Below are positions 30,834 to 42,500 of a stretch of DNA of 64,000 bases, piece after piece. The stretch is from Kalmanozyma brasiliensis GHG001 (taxonomy: Eukaryota; Basidiomycota; Ustilaginomycetes; Ustilaginales). A program made the position numbers and the translations under genes. The notes below the pieces were generated by a model, which did not search any database, was not told the DNA's origin, and saw only the letters and a list, made by a program, of their open reading frames with translations. The stretch is from assembly GCF_000497045.1 (NCBI RefSeq), contig NW_015961950.1:440553-504552 (forward strand), given 5' to 3'. Numbering within the stretch: position 1 is the stretch's first letter; each line of letters opens with the position of its first letter.

Positions 30834-33800
30834 ATGGTTGGACCGCACCGATATCGTGGTCTCTCCGCCTCGGAGTACGATCTCAACACCGCATCAATAC
30901 CCCCCTCTACATCCGAGCTGCCACCACCGGACCAGTTTGCATTCAGCACTACACTTCGCAAGGCGAATCCAGACGAACCATACGGCCATGGTGCAGGAGA
31001 CCACAACGCATACCCGCCAACATTCGGGTCTCCTTCGCGTGGCAGGTCACACAAGCACCACGACTCGGACGCATCCATTCGGAAGGGCGCATCGATCGAA
31101 GTACAGCGGGTCGGCGTCCCCTCATCATCCTCATCTTCCTCCATCTACGCCGACCTCTCTGCCTCCGCGCGCTTCACGCATCTTTCGGTGCAGCAGTGTC
31201 TCGAGGCTCTTCACTGCCCTTCTCTCGAGTCGGGCCTGTCACCGCTCCTAGTCCACGAAGCCAGGCTCGAGGCGGGCGGCTACAACGAGTTTGCCGTCCG
31301 CGCTGGCGACGAGCCCTGGAAGAAGTTCTTAGCTCAATTCCAGGAGCCCCTGATCCTGCTCTTGCTCGCCAGTGCTGCCGTCAGCCTGTTGATAGGTCAG
31401 ATTGACGACGCCGTCAGCATCACCATCGCCATGATCATCGTCATCAGCGTCGCCTTCTACCAAGAGCAAAAGTCCGAAAAGTCGCTCGAGGCGCTCAACA
31501 AGCTCGTTCCGCACTACTGCCATCTCATCCGCGAAGGCGTCACGTCCAGCGTTCTGGCCAACGAGCTTGTCCCAGGCGACGTCGTCACATTCAGCACGGG
31601 CGACAGGATACCAGCAGATGTCAGGATCTGCGAATGTGTCTCCCTCGAGGTGGACGAGAGCACCTTGACGGGAGAGATCAAGCCACGCAGAAAGCATGCC
31701 GACATCGTACCGAGGGGCGGAGCCACACCGACTGGCGAGGCAAACGGTGCCAACGGCCACGCTGCCAATGGAACCAACGCCAATGCATCCGAGACGACAT
31801 CCATCAATGAGCGTGAGAACATCGCCTTCATGGGCACTCTCGTCAAGTCCGGCCACGGCAAAGGCATCGTCGTCGGCACAGGCGTCACCACCGAGTTCGG
31901 TATGATCTTCAGCATGGTCGACGAGGTGGAAGAGAAACGCACGCCGCTTCAACTCAACATGGACGAGCTCGCCAAGAAGCTCAGCATGATCAGCTTCGCC
32001 GTCATCGCCGTCATCTGCTTGATGGGGGTGTGGCAGCATCGACCTTGGCTGGAGATGTTCACCATCGGCGTGTCTCTAGCTGTGGCAGCTATTCCGGAAG
32101 GGCTTCCCATCGTCGTCACCGTCACGCTGGCGCTCGGTGTATTGCGCATGTCGCACCGCAAGGCCATCGTCAAGAAGCTGCCATCGGTCGAGACGCTCGG
32201 CTCGGTATCGGTGGTCTGCTCCGACAAGACGGGGACACTGACCACCAACGAGATGACGGTCACCAAATGCTGGACTGCCGAGGATGGGATCATCGACGTT
32301 GCGGATCACATGTCGCACAAGCATTCGCAAGCTTTGTCCAGAGCACTGCTTACTGGCAATGTCTGCAACAACTCTCACAGGAACGAGCTTGGAACAAACG
32401 TGGGTCAGGCAACCGACGTCGCTTTGGTCAACATCCTGAAAATTTTTGGACTCGAAGACCAAAGGCCTTACTTCAAGAGAAGCGCAGAGGTCGCATTCGA
32501 CTCGGAGACCAAGTACATGTCAGTCACTGGCGTGCTAAGCACAGGCGGAGCAGGCGCTGGCGAGGCGGTCTACGTCAAAGGCGCCTTGGAGGTTCTCCTG
32601 GCGAAGAGCAGTTCCATTCTGGGCGCAGATGGGTCACCAGTGCGACTGGACGAAAGCTGGAAGAAGAAGGTCACAGAGGCGTCTGAGAAGCTGTCCAGTC
32701 AAGGACTCAGAGTCATCGCATTTGCCTCGGGTCCGAGCGGCAGTCTCGACTCGCGCACACTGACTTTTTCGGGCTTGCAGGCCATGCAGGATCCTCCCAG
32801 GCCAGGCGTCAAAGAGGCCATTGCACAGCTGGCTCGCGGTGGTGTACAGGTCGTCATGATCACGGGCGATTCTGAGGTCACGGCTGTAGCCATGGCGAAG
32901 CAGCTCGGCATTCTGTCCCCGTCATCCTCAGCCTCTACAACGGGGGTGCTGACAGGTCGTCAGATCGACGCGCTCACCGAACGCCAGCTACAAGAACGCA
33001 TTCCATCGATATCGGTGTTTGCACGCACGACCCCGAGGCACAAGATGTCCATCATCTCCGCTCTGCAGTCCGCCGGTGCTGTCGTTGCCATGACAGGCGA
33101 CGGAGTCAACGATGCTCCTGCACTCAAGATGGCCGACATCGGCATCAGCATGGGAAAAGGCGGCACGGACGTCGCCAAGGAAGCAGCGGACGTCATCCTG
33201 GTCGACGACAATTTTGCCACCATCCTTTCGGCCGTCGAAGAAGGAAAAGGGATCTTCCTCAACATCCAAAACTTTCTGTCCTTCCAGCTTTCCACGGCTG
33301 TCGCAGCTTTGACGCTGATCACACTCAGCACGGCCTTCCGGCTGAAGCTGCCGCTCAATGCGATGCAGATTCTGTTCATCAACATCCTCATGGACGGTCC
33401 ACCGAGTCAGAGTCTCGGGGTGGATCCTGTGGATCGCAAGAGCGTCATGTCGCGACCGCCCCGCGTTAAAAACGCACCGGTTCTCAACAGGCGCCTATTC
33501 TACCGCATCGGTTTCAGCGCTACCATGGTCGTCCTTGGTACACTGTACGTGTACATTCACGAACTGGTTCCTGCCGACATCGGCCTCCCGCTGCACGACG
33601 GCGCGCACACCGAAAAAGTTGCAGACCAAAGAGACAGCACTATGACCTTCACCTGCTTCGTCTTTCTCGACCTTGTGTCCGCCGTCCAAAACCGTGGCCT
33701 GTACACGGCGATTACGGCGAACAGAATGCTAGGATTGACAGTGAGCATCTCCTTGGTCGCACAACTGGGGATGGTCTATCTGCCTCCTTTGCAGGGGGTG

Positions 33801-33959
33801 TTTCAAACGACGGGGCTGGCGTTGGGGGATTTAGTGTTCCTGGCCGCTATTGCAGGGGTTAGTTTTGTGCTGCATGAAGGGAGGAGGTTCGTCGAGAGAC
33901 GGGTTGTCGAGAGGGAGTTGGGGGAGAGTGCCGCGGTAGGGAGTGGGGAGTGGGCGTGA
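30834..33959 (+). CDS. PMR1: Golgi Ca2+/Mn2+-transporting P-type ATPase (PMR1/SPCA type)
   Basis: The protein has 1041 residues from ATG 30834. It has the P2A-ATPase layout: an N-terminal domain (LSVQQCLEALHCPSLESGL), TM1-2, an actuator domain with the TGE loop (ESTLTGEIKPRRKH), IPEGLP (about 420), phosphorylation motif DKTGTLT with Asp464, the nucleotide domain (KGALEVLL), TGDGVNDAPALKMADIGI (about 753-770) and ten membrane segments. The TM6 motif NILMDGPPSQSLGVDP is diagnostic of secretory-pathway (SPCA/Pmr1) pumps rather than SERCA. It loads the Golgi with Ca2+ and Mn2+ for glycosyltransferases. Relative to yeast Pmr1 (950 residues) it has a longer Ser/His-rich N terminus and an Ala/Asn/Gly-rich insertion after the actuator TGE loop. 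Confidence 0.96.
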   Translation: MVGPHRYRGLSASEYDLNTASIPPSTSELPPPDQFAFSTTLRKANPDEPYGHGAGDHNAYPPTFGSPSRGRSHKHHDSDASIRKGASIEVQRVGVPSSSSSSSIYADLSASARFTHLSVQQCLEALHCPSLESGLSPLLVHEARLEAGGYNEFAVRAGDEPWKKFLAQFQEPLILLLLASAAVSLLIGQIDDAVSITIAMIIVISVAFYQEQKSEKSLEALNKLVPHYCHLIREGVTSSVLANELVPGDVVTFSTGDRIPADVRICECVSLEVDESTLTGEIKPRRKHADIVPRGGATPTGEANGANGHAANGTNANASETTSINERENIAFMGTLVKSGHGKGIVVGTGVTTEFGMIFSMVDEVEEKRTPLQLNMDELAKKLSMISFAVIAVICLMGVWQHRPWLEMFTIGVSLAVAAIPEGLPIVVTVTLALGVLRMSHRKAIVKKLPSVETLGSVSVVCSDKTGTLTTNEMTVTKCWTAEDGIIDVADHMSHKHSQALSRALLTGNVCNNSHRNELGTNVGQATDVALVNILKIFGLEDQRPYFKRSAEVAFDSETKYMSVTGVLSTGGAGAGEAVYVKGALEVLLAKSSSILGADGSPVRLDESWKKKVTEASEKLSSQGLRVIAFASGPSGSLDSRTLTFSGLQAMQDPPRPGVKEAIAQLARGGVQVVMITGDSEVTAVAMAKQLGILSPSSSASTTGVLTGRQIDALTERQLQERIPSISVFARTTPRHKMSIISALQSAGAVVAMTGDGVNDAPALKMADIGISMGKGGTDVAKEAADVILVDDNFATILSAVEEGKGIFLNIQNFLSFQLSTAVAALTLITLSTAFRLKLPLNAMQILFINILMDGPPSQSLGVDPVDRKSVMSRPPRVKNAPVLNRRLFYRIGFSATMVVLGTLYVYIHELVPADIGLPLHDGAHTEKVADQRDSTMTFTCFVFLDLVSAVQNRGLYTAITANRMLGLTVSISLVAQLGMVYLPPLQGVFQTTGLALGDLVFLAAIAGVSFVLHEGRRFVERRVVERELGESAAVGSGEWA

Positions 33960-34570
33960 GAGTTGCTCAGTGTACCCATCGAGGCTCGGACCTGCAATGC
34001 TAGAGGCTTGGTGTGGATCATGACGAGTAAGAAAGGTGAAAAGCATCTGCTCGAACGTGTGCATTTGAGATGGTGGGAGCACTTCGTGGACGCATGATGA
34101 GCAAGCGGGAATAAAAAATAAATTAAATAAACAACAGGCCTCTGCACGGACAATCAAGAAGAAATGCTCTTTGGCGTCGTTGACTTGAACAGCTACCACC
34201 ACCATTACTTTCCAGATTGCTCGCCGAACGACCAGTATCTACACGGAACACAAAGACGGAAGTGTACGCGAGACCTCTGCATTCACCTCTCATCACCTGC
34301 TCGGGCCCTATCGAGGTTAATTCCACCGTTGTCCGCACAGCACTCGTGTAAAGATCTTCACCTGGTATCTTCCGTTCCCAAGTTGGACCACCACGTCGTC
34401 ACTCCCCAGCTCCTTTTACGCACCTCTAGAATCGTTTCTGTCGGCCCGAGACCCTTCGATCACGTCGCTTGCAACTTTCTGCTCGACCGCACAATGCAAC
34501 ATTCATAGACAGCGATCCACACCCGATTCTCCCCCGACTCACAACTCTCCGGAGAGCTTCGTAGTCAGCC
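33960..34570. other. Intergenic region PMR1 to MED17
   Basis: These 611 bp hold the PMR1 3' flank, including an A/T-rich block at 34110-34132, and the promoter and leader of the next codirectional gene. No other gene is evident. Confidence 0.45.
34110..34132 (+). terminator. A/T-rich 3'-end element (probable polyadenylation region)
   Basis: An A-rich stretch with AATAAA-like hexamers (AATAAAAAATAAATTAAATA) stands out in this GC-rich window, 150 bp after the PMR1 stop. It is a plausible cleavage/polyadenylation signal region. Confidence 0.45.
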
Positions 34571-36997
34571 ATGTCATCTTCCACCGAGGCAGGTCCATCG
34601 ACGTTCAAAGAGATCCCCCTGACCATCGAGCCGGTGCACATCTACACATCATCTTCGTCTACATTTGAACGCGAGCGCACGCTGACGGACGTCCTCGCGG
34701 ACGGAACGAATGTCTTTGCACAACGCAAGCCGGCGGGTGCGCAGCTGAGCGAGGATGTTCGACGACTGTGGGCCGAACGGGGCGACTTCTCGCGCTTCCG
34801 TTCGGAGGATCTCAAACGGGTTCGCGAGGTCGACTCCACCGCCGAGAGCGATGACGAGGAGGACGAAGTGGCGCCACCGAAGGACGACGAAGAAGGTCTC
34901 TTGAGGAAGACCGACGAGAGAGTGGGTGGAACCATCGCGGAAAGCGAATTTGTCAATCTTCGTAACAAAGTGCTAGCCAGTCTCGACGTGGCGCACTTCA
35001 ACTCCATCCATGCACACCAGCTCCTAGGGATGCTATTGAAACAACATCGGTCTTCGTCCTCAACGAGCGGAGGAGCAGCGGCAAGGATGGGTTCCCCCGC
35101 CCCCAGTGTCGGCGGTCAATCCACCCGCTCCTCCACCACCGCTCCGGTCAAAGCCCCACTGGGAATCTTCGCACACCTTCAAACGGGGAATCGGGAAGAG
35201 GAGTTCGTACTCGATGCGCTCGCCATCGCACTCTCGCGCACCAGCCTCAACAGCAGTACTGCCGTCCGACGCGAGATCCCCACCGACGCCGACGACGAGG
35301 AGGAGGACGAGTACGACGTGGATCCCACCAGCTCAGATTATGCGCTCAAGCAGGCAAGGCGGGAGCTCGAGGCGGCGGCAGGGTGGAAGGAGAACAAGTT
35401 GCGCGAGTTCAAGGTCGTACTGGAAACGAAGCGGTCTGCGATCCGAAATGCCGCGGAGCTGCTGGACGATGCGGCGGGCGAGCTGCGACGGAGTCAGGCG
35501 GGGAATCGCGAGCGATGGAGGAGTCTCATCGGTCTGCACAGTCGAGGGTGGGGAATGACACCCGGTCGACCCCTTCTGGACGTAGAACGTTTCGGGGTCA
35601 GCACGATCGACGACGAAGAGGCAAACGAAACATCCGGGGCCTCGACGAAAGGAGAAGCCAAGAAGAAGAGCGCTGCTGCGGGACTGCAAGGTTTCGGCAC
35701 CCCCCTCGTGAGCTCGGATGGGAAGGTCAAGGAGGAAGGTGCGAGGGATGCGTGGGTTGGATTTGGACTGCCCGAGGCGCCGATCGAGTTGAGGAGACGG
35801 AGCATCGCGTATTGGGCCGACTTGCCAGCATCCACAGGTGGTTCGACGGCGGAGGATGTGAAGAAGAAACTGGTGTTTCCCGATAGGATGCATCGTCGAC
35901 TTCGGGTGCGGTTCGTTCTGTGGCCGGCTTCGTCGTCGACCGTCTCGAATGGTTCGGGTGGGAAGCAGGAGGGGGGAAGGATGGAGTGGTCGAGCGATGC
36001 GTCGCCCGGCGTGAGCGGCGACGAGAAGCAAGGACCGGTGGTAGCAGGCCAGATCCTGGATCAGGAGCTGCAGCAAGCGTCGCGCGAAGCAACCGACGAG
36101 CTCGTGTTCGGCGATGTGGTCGCCCAAGCTCGACTGTTGCCCCCGGCATTTGGGGTGAGGTTGACCTCGAGCTCCGTGCGCATCGTCCTCACCAAGCGAC
36201 TCGATTTGGTCGTCGAGCTTGTGCCCACAACAGACTCGACAGCGGAAGCTCCACCCTCCCCAGAGGCGGAAGCGACACCCGAGGCAGCTCCGGCATATGC
36301 ACCGCACGCCGCGCTTCTACTGGCGTTCCTGCGACTCGGCCCTTTGCGCAAGTACCAGGCCTTTGTTGCCGCGACGGAGCTGGGTCGGCGAAGCGATGCA
36401 GCTGCGCGAGCGGCGGGGATCAAAGCAGGAGCGCTGGCGGTGCCCAAAAAGTCTGCGTCGGCTGGCACCGGTAAGAGCGACGCGAAAGGCGGTGCGGCGG
36501 GAGGCAAATCGACCAGCGCAGCGTTGAGCAGGCTGGACACGGTGGGACCCGTGATGGTCGGGCTGCACTACTGGTCCTTCGTTCATCGGCTTGGGAAGAC
36601 GTTACAGGACGTGCAGGCGAAGTCGCTGGAGAGAGGTGTCGAGGTCAAGGTGCAGCTGGTGCCCGTGATGGGTTCGGGTGGGTCGTTGACCCAGCTCACG
36701 CGCGTGCTGGGTGGCATGGTCGACGCTACGCCGTCCCTGGCTTACCCTCGAGAACGCAGACCAGAGCAAGAGCCGGCGAGGTTGGACGCTCTCCAGGGTC
36801 ACGCTAAGGTCTTTGTGCACGCTAGTGGCTCGCAGCGGCTGGTCGCCACGCTCACGTTTAGCCAGCCCAGCTTGCTCAGTGTCCAATTCACCGCATCGCC
36901 AAAAAGCACCGGCGTCAGGCTCACCACCAAGCCGCTGGCCGTCGACCTGGACACGTTGGCCACATTGCTCATCCAACAACTCGCACACTACTCCTAA
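34571..36997 (+). CDS. MED17: Mediator complex subunit 17 (Srb4-like)
   Basis: The protein has 808 residues from ATG 34571. Features fitting Med17/Srb4 are an acidic N-terminal third with RLWAERGDFSRFRSEDL, a helix FVNLRNKVLASLDVAHFNSI followed by HAHQLLGMLLKQ, then FKVVLETKRSAIRNAAELLD and RERWRSLIGLHSRGWGMTPG, which resembles the conserved Med17 head-module segment. The C-terminal half contains FGVRLTSSSVRIVL and a globular region ending VDLDTLATLLIQQLAHYS. Med17 is the scaffold of the Mediator head module and links activators to RNA polymerase II. The family is divergent, so this rests on a few segments. Poly-Ser/Thr and Ala/Lys-rich insertions make it longer than yeast Srb4 (687). It is convergent with the lectin gene, with 46 bp between stops. 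Confidence 0.72.
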   Translation: MSSSTEAGPSTFKEIPLTIEPVHIYTSSSSTFERERTLTDVLADGTNVFAQRKPAGAQLSEDVRRLWAERGDFSRFRSEDLKRVREVDSTAESDDEEDEVAPPKDDEEGLLRKTDERVGGTIAESEFVNLRNKVLASLDVAHFNSIHAHQLLGMLLKQHRSSSSTSGGAAARMGSPAPSVGGQSTRSSTTAPVKAPLGIFAHLQTGNREEEFVLDALAIALSRTSLNSSTAVRREIPTDADDEEEDEYDVDPTSSDYALKQARRELEAAAGWKENKLREFKVVLETKRSAIRNAAELLDDAAGELRRSQAGNRERWRSLIGLHSRGWGMTPGRPLLDVERFGVSTIDDEEANETSGASTKGEAKKKSAAAGLQGFGTPLVSSDGKVKEEGARDAWVGFGLPEAPIELRRRSIAYWADLPASTGGSTAEDVKKKLVFPDRMHRRLRVRFVLWPASSSTVSNGSGGKQEGGRMEWSSDASPGVSGDEKQGPVVAGQILDQELQQASREATDELVFGDVVAQARLLPPAFGVRLTSSSVRIVLTKRLDLVVELVPTTDSTAEAPPSPEAEATPEAAPAYAPHAALLLAFLRLGPLRKYQAFVAATELGRRSDAAARAAGIKAGALAVPKKSASAGTGKSDAKGGAAGGKSTSAALSRLDTVGPVMVGLHYWSFVHRLGKTLQDVQAKSLERGVEVKVQLVPVMGSGGSLTQLTRVLGGMVDATPSLAYPRERRPEQEPARLDALQGHAKVFVHASGSQRLVATLTFSQPSLLSVQFTASPKSTGVRLTTKPLAVDLDTLATLLIQQLAHYS

Positions 36998-37043
36998 TGC
37001 AACAGCCATTTTTGGACGATGTGTGTTTGATTGCGATGTGATT

Positions 37044-38195
37044 TCAGAAGCGTTTCATGTTCTGCCTCTTCCTCCATTGCCAGCCTAGCATGCCGAGCGC
37101 GCCCACCGCTGCCAAGATGAGCGACCATTTGATCAAAAAGAACAAAAAGCCGAAAAGCGCCTTGATGGCTCCTACCAGCCCTCCTGAGCCGCTGCTCTTG
37201 GCGTGCGGACTGCTGACGTCGCTCGAATGCCCCTTGGTATTGCCGCCGAACGACCAGCCTTTCTTCTTGGGCTTGACGCCGAATTTCTCGGGGAAGTGCT
37301 TGATGCGCTCCTCCCTAAGCTGTGCCGGTGTGCGATTGCGATAAACGATGTTACTCGTTGTCACCGACACGAGGTCGTGGTTGTCGCTGACGTCGCCTGT
37401 GAGGGCGGAGAAGCCGAGGTAGGGGTTGAGCGGAAGAGTGATGTTGTCCAGCTTGAAACAGGATTCCCAATGATCCCATTCGGAATGATGGATCTGCAAC
37501 TCCGTGTAAACGTCCTTGACATGGATGAGTTTGCCCTTGGTCGCCACCTTTGCGTTTCGGTAATCGATCGAGCAACCGGCCACTTCCTGACGCGCACCAT
37601 CCTTGTCGTTCTCATACGCCTCCACGCCGTTGCCATTCATAATGCTGACCCGTGGAAAGCTGTATGGATGCCGCGAATTGGGATATGTATCCAAAAAGAT
37701 GCCCAGCCCGGTAAAGTAGTTGACGCTGCCGAACACAGGGCCTGGCTTCGCCCTCTCTTGGGTCAACCACATCGCCATTCCGTCGCCAGCAACGTGACTT
37801 GCATGACCCGCAACTTTGAACTCGAACACCACCTCAAAGTTTTCGGCGGTCAAAGGCAAGCGCGTCCACAACCAGCCCATCTGATGAGGACGGTCTTGGG
37901 TGAGTCGGATGTGCTTGTTGGTGTCGACGATGGCGTCCGCTCCGAAGTCCCAGAATTTGTTTTGGAGGTTCGAGTCGACGTAGGGGGCGTAGAGGGAGTG
38001 GGAACGAAGAGGGACAATGGCGTCCGAGTCCATCTCGCGCATCTGGATGTTTTTGGACGAGGCGGAGACGGTGGTGAGGGTGAGCAGGAGGAGGGCGAGG
38101 AGGGTGGCGAGGTATGCAGTGAAACGTGTCGACCTTGGAGCAGCAGCAGAGGGCCTCCGCGACAGGTTGCTGGGGTGTGTGGATATCGACTCCAT
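37044..38195 (-). CDS. L-type lectin of the secretory pathway (VIP36/Emp47-like)
   Basis: The protein has 383 residues from ATG 38195. A hydrophobic signal segment (about 26-45, TAYLATLLALLLLTLTTVSA) follows a 25-residue basic head. The legume-lectin fold is recognisable: HSLYAPYVDSNLQNKFWDFG, the Trp/Thr strand GWLWTRLPL, GDGMAMWL (137-144), GLGIFLDTYPN (163-173) with the metal/mannose-binding Asp and Asn, and CSIDYRN...CFKLDN with a likely disulfide (C208-C246). A Ser/Gly-rich stalk, one C-terminal membrane helix and a short basic cytosolic tail ending KRQNMKRF follow. Such proteins carry high-mannose glycoproteins between ER and Golgi. Emp46/47 (ERGIC-53) have long coiled-coil stalks, which are absent here, so VIP36 is the closer match. 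Confidence 0.9.
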   Translation of the reverse strand: MESISTHPSNLSRRPSAAAPRSTRFTAYLATLLALLLLTLTTVSASSKNIQMREMDSDAIVPLRSHSLYAPYVDSNLQNKFWDFGADAIVDTNKHIRLTQDRPHQMGWLWTRLPLTAENFEVVFEFKVAGHASHVAGDGMAMWLTQERAKPGPVFGSVNYFTGLGIFLDTYPNSRHPYSFPRVSIMNGNGVEAYENDKDGARQEVAGCSIDYRNAKVATKGKLIHVKDVYTELQIHHSEWDHWESCFKLDNITLPLNPYLGFSALTGDVSDNHDLVSVTTSNIVYRNRTPAQLREERIKHFPEKFGVKPKKKGWSFGGNTKGHSSDVSSPHAKSSGSGGLVGAIKALFGFLFFLIKWSLILAAVGALGMLGWQWRKRQNMKRF

Positions 38196-39568
38196 GATGG
38201 AAGATGTGGTTTGGCTGTCGTCAGGCCTCTACACGATGTATGACGAGACAACCAGTGGCACAATCGCTATGATAGGGCGGAGAACGACGATGAGGAGAAC
38301 GGTGTGATCAGTGGTGATGATGGCTTGGAAGCGACTCGGAAAGAAAGCATGGAGGTCGGTGCACCGCTTCGCGAAGAATTGATGTCGCCAGCGGGCGGGT
38401 GAGACATGCACGCTTCCACGTCTGCCGACCGAAGCAGCGCAATTCGACGACCGTTGTAGGATGTTAGACTTATGGACCGGGAAAGGTGTTAGACCGAGGC
38501 TTGCGGAGTGCGAAAGTGGGAAAATGAGGAACTGCGTGATTACATACAAGGGCATACGCGGTGAAAGCGGGTTCGTGCAAAGACGGATGAGGGAAAGCAG
38601 CGAGAGCGTCCAATTAGAGAGACCGAAAGCGATCGCTGCCTTTGCGCGTGGCTTGACAAGGGAGCCGCTCTGCTTCGATAGCCTAGCCCAGCCCGGCCAG
38701 CTGGATCCGCCCTACTCCGTCCATTCATTCGATGAAGGAGAGCGCCCATGAAAAAGCCAATTCTTAAGCCGAAAAGGGCCTTTTAGAGTCGCTCGATAGC
38801 CGAGCTGCTGTTTGTGAGCACGCCTGCCTCGCCTCTGCAGTACCCGCTTTGGCGCTGCGCTTTGTGATTCATGATTTGTGCGTTTGTATGCGCGCTCAAG
38901 CGTGACAATTGAGAGTGCGGATCGGCTGCTGTGCTGCCTCGAATTCTCCACTTTACCCGTGGCTCTTTCCAGTCGATGAACCTTCGTGCACCATCTTGAC
39001 CTTCTACATCATCCTCCATCATCTTTCTCTCTCTCGATCTGGTCACACGGAGGCCCCCTGGCAGCGCATACAGCCCAAATAGCAGCCGGGTCATAGATCG
39101 CAGTCGGGTTTGCATCATCCTTTCGCCTGGATCGAGACACATTTGTTTCCAACCTGTCGATTCCTTCTCATCACAGCAAGCAACGCTCGACCCCCCTTCT
39201 ATCACACTACCCACACTCGCGGAGATCACTCCGACGACGTCTCAGTCTCGGCTCGCTTCCGCGACACCTTTGTCAGCGCTGCTAAGTGATCGCTTCGACT
39301 TAGGCGGCACCTCCGACCTGTCGCTTCCGAGTTCAGCCTTCACAGTGTCTCTGCCATCTTTACAGTCCATTAGCACCGACGCCGCCTGCAACCGAGCCGG
39401 CTCTTGCATTCTCAGCCAGCCTCATCGAAGCCTCAGGCTTGACTCTCACTCGATCACGGCCCACAGGCCTTTCACTCAGCTACGACTTTGGTCCTGCCGC
39501 ACCATTCTGCACTCGCAGGACTCATAGCCGACGCCATTTCCCGCTAGTCGCTAGCCGCACCATTCATC
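38196..39568. other. 1.4-kb divergent upstream region, lectin / FAD oxidase
   Basis: No gene is supported. The last 400 bp before 39569 are C/T-rich and contain CA-rich leader sequence. Short open frames without domains occur on both strands. Confidence 0.5.
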
Positions 39569-42500
39569 ATGACTACTCGCATACCCCCATACGACATCCC
39601 TGAGCCAACTCCTTTGACAAAGGAAGAAGTGAGGGACACATATGCTCGCTTCGAGTCGCTTCGAGCCGACTTGGCCCGCACCTTTCGAGGTCAGATCGCC
39701 ATTCGAGGAGAAGCCGTCTTTGCAAAGAGCATCACCATCTTCAACGATGCCGCTCCACTTGGCGGCTGGATGGTAGCCATACCCGTCGACGTCCATGACA
39801 TCTCGACCGTCGTCAAGTTCTGCGCAGCTCATCGCCTCTCACCTTCCATCAAGTCGGGCGGCTATGCCACCGCTGGTTGGTCCATTCAGGGTCAAGTCGT
39901 CATCGACACTTCCTTGATGGATGACGTCAAGCTCGTCGTGCCAAAGTACTTGCCCTCCGAGAGTGCCGCCGCCATGCAGGGCGTCGACTCGTCTCCCTTG
40001 ACCGTGCCCGCTGCTGTCGGTCCGACTGCAACCTACAACCCTACCGGCATGTGTGCTGTGGGCTCCGATGGCCTCTGTTCGTCGTCCGAGCCTTCCTCCT
40101 CTCAGCCTACTACAAATTCCGACATGGCTTCGTCGGCCGTGGCAGCGATCGATCCCATCACCGCTAGGACAGACGCAGACTCGATCGTACTTCAGAGCGA
40201 CTCCGTCAGCGCAGCAGATCGTCTCGTCAAGCAGCAGATTCACAGCACCTGGGCCACTCCCATCCAGGACACCGTCACCAAGCGCGACCCCTCCAACGGA
40301 GAATCTTCCGAGGATATCGATCCGCAGGACCCCGCAAAGAACGCGCTCAAACGCAAGATGCGCGCATCCGACCAAGCATCCATCGGCTCATCGGATCCAG
40401 CAGCAGCTGGTCTCGTCCGACGCAGGACAGATCCCGTCGAAGACGCCAACGTCAAATCAGCCTACATGCAGCACGGCCGAAGCCACGAGAGTGGAGCAGA
40501 CGCCGACAGCGAGAGCTCTGGCGCCAGCTCTACACGCGATCGAAATAGCCGCGATGGCGATGTCTCCGAAGATCGTCATCGATCCGATTCCAGTGGCGAG
40601 CCATCAAATCCAGACGACAAGAAGCGCACCGTCGCTGCTTCCAGGAGTGACTTCCTCGACGCTTCCGAGCCTCGCGATTCGGCCCCGCTTTACCGTACAC
40701 CAAATTCGGGGTCCGGCTCTTCTGATCAGCCGAGAGCCGCGCCCGTCCCTGCCAAAGCCTGGGTCGATCGTCAGCTCGATTTGTCTGGCAACGCATCCGA
40801 TTCTCCCAGTGGTAGCAACTCAGGTTCCACGGGCGGCGGCAGCTCATCCAATCTTGCTTCCAGCTCCACGTCAGCTTCGAAGCACTCGTCCGCCAAGTCC
40901 TGGAACGCCAGCGCTGACCGAGCAGACGTCAAGATGGACACTGACGCTGTCGGAGGCGCCAGCACCGATGACATGGAAGATGAGGCTGCCCGCTTCAAGC
41001 GTCCAGATGCCATTTCGCTGCCCAGGCATACTGCGCCATCCTCTTCACAGCGACGGGGCGTCTCGCGATCTGGCTCCGGGTCAGGATCAGGATCCGCATC
41101 CGACTCGGGTCGTCAACGTCGAGACTTCTCCGATAGCCAAACACCAGATGACTGGGATATGAGCGCCAGCGCAGAGCATCGACGATGGCACCGACACCAC
41201 CGACCGCCTTCCGCCACACCAGGTGAAAAGATGAAGCTGCCCGAAGGCGGATTTGTCTGGCGCAGCGACGGTGCGGATGCCGGAATCTCGAGCATATCTG
41301 CCGCTCCCGGGTCCTTGCCGTGGGATGCCGAAGCGTTTGCAGCCAGCCCTGAAGCTGCTGGGGCTGCAGCCGCTAAACGACCCAGCTCGCGCAGTGCACG
41401 CTCTTCGTCTGGCGAAGCCTCCTCGAACGAGATGGACACTAGTCGTCCGGGTGGGCCGGGCTACTTTGGCGCTTCCACGCTGAGCGATTTGCAGGATGCC
41501 TGGCCCACCAGCACGTGGGCGGTCAATCAGGAAGGAAGCAACGATCCCTCCTCGAATCTGCCACGTTTCATCCCGTCGCCTCTGCACAAGTATGGATCAC
41601 CCTCGCCAACACCGCAGATCCCCGACCCGTCGAATCCCTACACTTTCAATACTCGTCCCGAGCCGTCCCCCAGCATCGCAGCCGCCATCCTGCCACCAGG
41701 CATGTACGAGGATCGCTATGCGCTGGCCTCCTTTGGTCCCGGTGTCGGCATTCGAGGACTGGACGCATTTACAGATCAAGCGGGACGCGAAGGCAACTTC
41801 CTCGCCGCCATGAGCGAAGATGGCAAGGGCAAGGAGAGGCAGATGGACCAGCAGGACGCTCTGCCGCCGCTTGTGGTCAACGGCGTGCCGTACCACGTCC
41901 CTGTCTCTGCCTATCCCGTCGGATCTACAGCCATGACCACGGGCGGGTTCGGCTACCTCACACGCGCCTACGGTCTTTCGCTCGACAACATCACCGAAGT
42001 GGAGATGGTGCTGGCTGATGGCACCATCGTCACGCTCAACGAGGATTCGAAGAAGAAGTCGCAGCTCGAGCAGGACCTCTGGTGGGCAGTCCGGGGTGCA
42101 GCACCATGCTTTGGCATCGTCACCCGACTCACTGCCAAGGCGTACCCCGTGCCCTCAGTGTACTCGGGCAACCTGATCTACCCGCTCAACCCTGCCACTG
42201 CGAGCTCCCTCATTCGACACTGGCGAGACTGCCTTAAGGCGGGCCTGCCGCGCAACTTCTACACCAACCTCATCCTCACCGCTGGCCCAAGCAAGACGAG
42301 CCACGTGATTGTCATCCAGGTGTGCTATCTTGGTCCCAAATCGGACGGCGAGGCTCTTGTGCAGGCGATCAGCAGCTGGACGGGCGAGCGACTGCTTCTC
42401 AAAGATGTCGAGGAGCGCAGCTTCCTCTCGCAGCAAGATGGCGTGGCCAAGGTGCTCAAAGGCGGTACGGGACGACGCTGGATGGTGCGAGGAGACCTCA